A stretch of DNA of 64,000 nt from Pseudoalteromonas luteoviolacea H33-S (GTDB lineage: Bacteria; Pseudomonadota; Gammaproteobacteria; Enterobacterales; Alteromonadaceae), in NCBI RefSeq assembly GCF_001625695.1, contig NZ_AUXY01000080.1, forward strand, positions 124,001 through 188,000. Reading direction: 5' to 3'. The notes under the pieces were generated by a model, which searched no databases, was not told where the DNA came from, and saw only the letters and a list, made by a program, of their open reading frames with translations. Positions 63,701-64,000 of the stretch are shown piece by piece (position 1 is the stretch's first letter; each line of letters begins with the position of its first letter). Made by a program: the position numbers and the translations under genes.

Positions 63701-64000
63701 GATATTGATTGGAACTCACTCGAAAGCCTACCACCGAATTGGTCATCAATGACATTCTGCCATTCACCATCAACTAGCTTGCGCCAAGACAGCTTTGTGG
63801 CGGTCTGCACATCTTCAGTATAAATAACATGTATCTCACCAGATGGACTTGTCTTAATCAACAAGTCCTCGGCGTTCAACATCACGCCTGTCAGTGGGAT
63901 TTCTGAGGTCGTAATATTACTGCTCTGCGCACCAAACTCAATTGGATCATCGACGAGTTCTACGGTTACCGGTAAAGTGAACGTCGCCGAGCTTGAGTAT
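51187..64000 (-). CDS. giant repeat surface protein, C-terminal 4270 residues (start beyond right edge)
   Basis: The frame has no stop from base 51187 to the window edge, so the 63885 start is only the first in-window candidate. Order N to C: beta-propeller-like segment (about 62770-64000); Ig/cadherin-3-like domains; an array of alternating Ig-like units (56765-60680); about nine cadherin/VCBS-type domains (53890-56765) such as APVAQNLAFDLNEAE; HYR-like and Calx-beta-like units (53340-53880); thrombospondin-3-type calcium loops (DSDGDLIPDS); a choice-of-anchor-U-like domain; two more cadherin-like domains; a GlyGly-CTERM-like tail; a signal-peptide-like segment; an outer-membrane beta-barrel. 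Adhesion or surface-layer function is inferred. Confidence 0.9.
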   Translation of the reverse strand, partial: YSSSATFTLPVTVELVDDPIEFGAQSSNITTSEIPLTGVMLNAEDLLIKTSPSGEIHVIYTEDVQTATKLSWRKLVDGEWQNVIDDQFGGRLSSEFQSISPQLEFADDGSAYLVHIQHGSNDEKSLSMIHYDAESGTSKTYPLSVGAVEGEQQGDLLASQTYALTLDENGTPYVMFHRDNLEWSNHVIYKFQQNGDELDWAEYRDIEGDLHYIYDPVDSMPLYLPIKSLSLVVDAQSDVAYYSANMSGDKYYSDQALTQGDANSLQWNRAIVFKDNGSSLDTLNGLGGSTWNVGQNMSDSITSIHVEQKKDALGNIVGLHSLVETVSTGSENTRIIGYNYQLDDGSDPIKLDPITLSRDNSNFVLGKETPYVVEVTPTDNGGSNVVIQHVVDGQWEVYQQYEVPFLVNKAPELEISGTNQLVVSVEGDNAGETYVAITKDEPTNWAMTPINAAKPAQFFKDFVVKDDDADEVTFSVNTNVDGLPGVFSLPEDFDPGTASIDFGDPNSADYGKEVRITGTIEDVNRLIAALTFTPKDGYEGKPQYSYSLQSNTDDEPLTSNFDLNITDANTAPTRVVNKPIYVLPEHEGHTQITIERLKATDPDDNDAGIFYEIVELPESGLLRLTHSDGGSGLVETDLHVGGSFSQLDLMDNEAGTKLEYIVENGIRAGAFKLQLIDGGEDGVQPSESFIVSLVDTKPAVSLSQTDINLSALLYENAFTTIEAPEFDAQSVTFGLYEVIDGICTTDVFAGIYLDGNALKADDLFDAGDLEICVVAKDDIWEVKQVFTLNLEDNLPVEAPSMPDLISTWDKGVSDDDNITNSHFLQFTGSAEPNTRVTLISDIDGELGSIYVGADGKWIIATNAVETNDSHEITAVAQKGNITSLASAPLVLIFDNIVPPYLDGNFTQMSKDSQSLANTNHVSRVSKPTYIGVAQGFDFVSVYITAEDGSTKSFNEISVSENGSWTFTCPEELPDGSYTITFNGLDHAGNQTSLSSRMLYVDTDANDTPTIFNWLGEDGYINASELNTYQISGSSSHTFSSEDRLLATVQIGQKSFEQSGMFNSPNWSIDQFGLNSTQFTNETEFKLTLQAADIHGNTSEHVVRTAKLDVLSPSVVIETSQSLAGANEPVRLLFSFSEPVASFTRDMISLQSNKGTLGPVVKHSSTSYSAIYTPAAGHTGQEEFKINAGHYFDIAGNQGQSASFKLDIDSVANENHSISFEKQTYLADDNEVKFTLLGLEAGSSYSYELRSSGGGVISNAGVLASNETTKTVTVSQLDELKDGELTLSVVATDKAGNRSAAKTTTATMDRTAPSVVSITANDTRLAVDDKAIITITLSEPSADFNISSLNASGGRLSRFKNLSDTVYQVEFTPSRSVEQTGSVSVNANSFTDIAGNGNTLTSPIEFDIDTKAPGRPSVTLNSGVYNAESLINAFFTVSYEGDADGFEWTLSNLEDRISGGYDERPSSSGPTYLKETLGMFADSDDFYDLSDGIYTFTFILSDDFGNDSYEAVETITLDNQKPTVNITVADGVLGTEGRVVEFTVSESVTGFDLEDISASSGHFEAFTSHGNNRYTAKYIPLNDVSVDVSVSVASGAFTDAALNAVDSTTKTLTVDTKAPSVQSVNLSSGTYNIQNQAQAGFSFVGAEVGATYRYTLISSGGGTISESGTIEQANQKVTFTDFASLKDGDLTLNVALTDIAGNTTTVETVTGRLDSVAPSVTVFSTPNTKLKQGDTALISITLNEASDDFTETDLTVEGGSLSDFKAIGSSNTQYQVTFTPTQDSEGSGRIALNAGVFNDVAGNANTSAQSIDFTLDSKAPSGYSVVLDQDVYNMSSQAIRFNFSGAEVGATYAYTLTGSGHALSGTGTIDKANEQVAINDISGFNDGPLSLSVELTDSAGNKGVQVTDAAVLDKTAITGHSVSLSSDIYNATTMSDLSFTLNGVEAGGKYTYTLTSSGGEQVNGSGDITSSSQLVAISDLSSIKDGQLTLSVSVEDSAGNVSTVLEKQFELDSAVPLVSKLEASDVSLSAGETSVITITLSEASNDFAQQSVTATGGTLSNFEKVNDSTYRVVFTPNQNSEEAGNIVVEAGKFTDLVGNANNASSPLALNIDTKLPSGHSVKFDDTVYNASEVSSASITITGAEVGTTYHYVINSAQGGTPISVEGEVTSATQKIKDINLQNLLDGQLNVTLTLKDQAGNTSGVASHTATLDTALPEVVSLTSNDMELKQGEEALLTITLSEAVEAFSSAQFGVVNGKLSDFKALSPTTYQAKLKPSDNVDGEIQLVISAGSIQDAAGNTNSEAKSLSIMVDTSVPTGQSVTIDQAEINEDNDTALSFTLRGLEGSGLITYHISDGSNSVGSTSPIAITGTTQVISGIDVSSLAEGKLFLNVVVLDDAYNAAEAITATVNKAYNVAPTLSGTPASTINEDSEFVFEPLLNDPDTDNEHVFTINQTLPWATFDAKTGKLNGTPTDEHVGIYDNIQITVNDGRETFTLPAFSVEVVNTNDAPVAQNLAFDLNEAEQLIVAKAQGLIDTATDDDIDSGDVLKAIIVNEPQFGALVLNDDGSFTYSHDGSENHSDSFGYQIEDASGARSELRTVSLNMNAQADAPVTADDFAQTFEDTQIIVNLLTNDSDAENDMVASSAAVIVEPKLGSYSIENGIVTYTPNLNATGQDSLTYTVKDLAGNTSAAATLIIDITPVNDKPVAKSFELLVTEDTASDSIDLRSKSEDVEDVNPTGAIALTATPTKGVVTLDQQTGSLVYTPNADAIGSDAFSYTIADSDGLISEPAIVTVNIGAVNDRPVVDNDTLVMTEDEVATLNILANDSDVEDQGFNAANVMLEDKGAGAGVYDMADVAVLADGTLEITPKQDANGRFSFTYTLVDSEQLSSESATVTVDITPVNDAPVALDNMAELFEEGSHEVNVLGNDSDVDENDNLDLSSVSVVKQPLNGQVRVTDTGAIVYVPNTNFNGDDTFTYTVRDAAGALSNEATVTMTVKPLNDAPVAQSQSVSLAEDGSLLITLAATDIDGDELSYQIVSSTASGSLTQLSVNTWTYAPNANFNGQDSLQFIAFDGQVESAPAQVTITVDAANDAPEISGAPATSVDQDVAYSFTPQATDLDEDSLTFSVSNLPVWASFDAQSGTLSGTPGRDDVGSYTDIVITVSDGELTASLSPFAIEVGYVNAKPVAQGMDVFVNEDSTVSFSAPVSDADQDSLSISITEQPSFGSLTVQGQLFTYVPGANFNGSDSFSYVVNDGAEDSVSAQVAISVNPLNDAPVAQNDAFTFNTVLPSYTLDVLTNDTDVDAGDVLSLVGASASIGSVTIENGQLVYQPQATVQDTAVITYMIADPQGEQSSATATVDIVNNAAGSAGQLTLTTPQDKVVDATGLFTKVDLGSATATDGNGNPIAVSLVDGKTVFAPGLHHVYWKATDSNEQSIVKKQTLTVNPLISLSKDSQIAEEHTHTVKVFLNGEAPSYPVTVPYTISGTADGNDHDLIDGEVIINEGNEGVISFNVFGDGVVEGNETIVITLADTLNRGAKFASTVTIVEENVAPALSFETVQSGESRSLIVQSGGLVQVKASATDANPLDSVTYSWLAEDQQLGNLSTAADVFELDPKGLSAGIYKLSLTASDDGVPSLSSTVDVYLEVVESLPELGTEDSDGDLIPDSQEGFADTDNDGIPDYLDANSDCNVIPGQIKDPNQFLVEGEPGVCLRKGVTVAQNSTGGAQLLESELPADAEATNIGGLFDFIATGLPKEGDVYGIVIPQRKPIPVNAIYRKYRNGEWINFAVTDQDKILSAAGEPGYCPPPGSSEWRDGLNEGDWCVQLKIVDGGPNDDDGIANRSIVDPGGIAVLASDNTLPLAQADSLVIGVSEPVFIDVLNNDTDADGDILTITGASVDFGEVEVIDNQLKYTPPMNFVGTASITYSIADGKGGTASSTVTIELVVNNAPVTAPDSANTTDKSSLIIDVLSNDTDPDGDVLTLVSAQANHGKATINSDGTLSYEPLLGFTGEDVVTYVVKDDKGATSEGIVKVSVTAHQSVSAQNSSSGSLGGLLVVMISALVIRRRSSKLPAYALITTACVMSSSAAAQQWRIQGTLGQAEARADFSALPTSTQITNIDDSSQSLSVGAFFQLMPSWNIGMRYIDLGQGRVNFSDSTVNPDSWQKTVSRVAPVLPEGFALQTGLEVFKHNKLHAELFLGAYGWDYSIESKTNTRSYTEYEQKGTSAYIGSAIGYELTDNVSAVLTYSYYRLSANRISEVAAGVEVRF
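51793..51870 (-). other. GlyGly-CTERM-like sorting signal followed by no stop
   Basis: SSSGSLGGLLVV-MISALVIRRRS has the three parts of the GlyGly-CTERM signal: a Ser/Gly-rich motif, a hydrophobic helix and an arginine cluster. Normally it is the very end of a protein processed by rhombosortase. Here the frame continues for 211 codons from the Met. Confidence 0.7.
52425..53025 (-). other. choice-of-anchor-U-like domain preceded by TSP3-type loops
   Basis: TSP3-type calcium loops DSDGDLIPDSQEG and DTDNDGIPDYLDANSD, then a domain with GLFDFIATGLPKEGDVYGIV, PIPVNAIYRKYRNGEWINF, AAGEPGYCPPPGSSEWRDGL and VDGGPNDDDGIANRSIVDPGG. This matches the choice-of-anchor U pattern as I remember it, which pairs with variable C-terminal anchors. 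Confidence 0.7.
56765..60680 (-). repeat. array of alternating Ig-like units (composite repeat of about 600 bp)
   Basis: Two unit types alternate. Type A (Big_12-like) begins near 60680, 60075, 59442, 58855, 57960 and 57360, with core ITITLSEASNDF and DxAGNANT. Type B has SSGGGTIS, LKDGDLTLNV and TDIAGN motifs. The A-to-A spacing is about 600 bp, except 58855 to 57960 where one extra B unit of about 290 bp is inserted. Confidence 0.8.

Noticed and set aside
63885..63885. Start of the giant gene at 63885
   Set aside because: The frame is open to the window edge (reading YSSSATFTLPVTVELV and onward), and no signal peptide or ribosome-binding site is found at this position.
1..64000. CRISPR arrays, insertion sequences, prophage, tRNA or rRNA genes
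   Set aside because: No regularly spaced direct repeats, transposase, integrase, phage structural genes or cloverleaf-like sequences were seen by eye; a dedicated scan was not possible.

Overview
The window looks like a chromosomal segment of a marine gammaproteobacterium of the Pseudoalteromonas/Alteromonadales type. It is AT-rich. It carries ppc, udp, cdd, tdk, rlmF and pepD housekeeping genes, two TonB-dependent receptors, secreted M4 and M28 peptidases with PPC tails, a GlyGly-CTERM-like giant surface protein and several small families typical of marine gammaproteobacteria (VF530/DUF2132, DUF1496-like, TIGR02647-like, DUF2189). I saw no phage, insertion sequence, CRISPR array, tRNA or rRNA. 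All family names rest on motif recognition, not on a database search.

Layout. 1-3164: homogentisate catabolism (hmgA, maiA) with a divergent MarR regulator; a perfect 18-bp palindrome lies exactly between the -35 and -10 of hmgA. 3345-9303: small conserved proteins, a periplasmic solute-binding protein, an arginase-family enzyme, a DUF2189 membrane protein and the convergent nucleoside-salvage pair udp/cdd. 9493-15601: ppc, an SDR/flavin-reductase pair, a lipoprotein, a candidate Fur-controlled small RNA (about 14631-14783) and a Sel1-repeat protein. 15612-28959: aldehyde dehydrogenase, a large lipoprotein, a DASS anion symporter, the M4 and M28 secreted peptidases, a TonB receptor and three small genes. 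29036-32482: a RegB/RegA-type redox two-component pair, a DUF4440-like gene and an orphan ketoacyl-ACP synthase III. 32757-36160: pepD and an M17 aminopeptidase converging on a shared terminator, and a LETM1-like protein. 36578-48030: a large TonB receptor followed by a TPR-sulfotransferase, an alpha/beta hydrolase, rlmF, two sensor kinases, tdk and a second solute-binding protein. 48204-50833: an iron and oxidative-stress island (sodA with an upstream partner gene, two bacterioferritin subunits, bfd). 51187-64000: the C-terminal 4270 residues of a giant repeat protein whose start lies beyond the right edge.

Two items deserve most attention. First, the gene-free stretch 14565-14875 holds a near-consensus sigma-70 promoter whose -10 lies inside a Fur box, followed about 150 nt later by a strong intrinsic terminator. 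The predicted transcript contains ACATTGCTCA, which I recall as part of the RyhB core. Second, the giant protein ends with a choice-of-anchor-U-like domain, cadherin-like domains and a GlyGly-CTERM-like tail, but the frame then runs on without a stop into a signal-peptide-like segment and an outer-membrane beta-barrel.

The bacterioferritin pair appears to divide labour: one subunit keeps the six ferroxidase ligands and lacks the heme methionine, and the other keeps the methionine and has lost four ligands. With the Fur-like box upstream of bfr, bfd, the manganese-type sodA and the candidate sRNA, the window holds a good part of an iron-homeostasis circuit.
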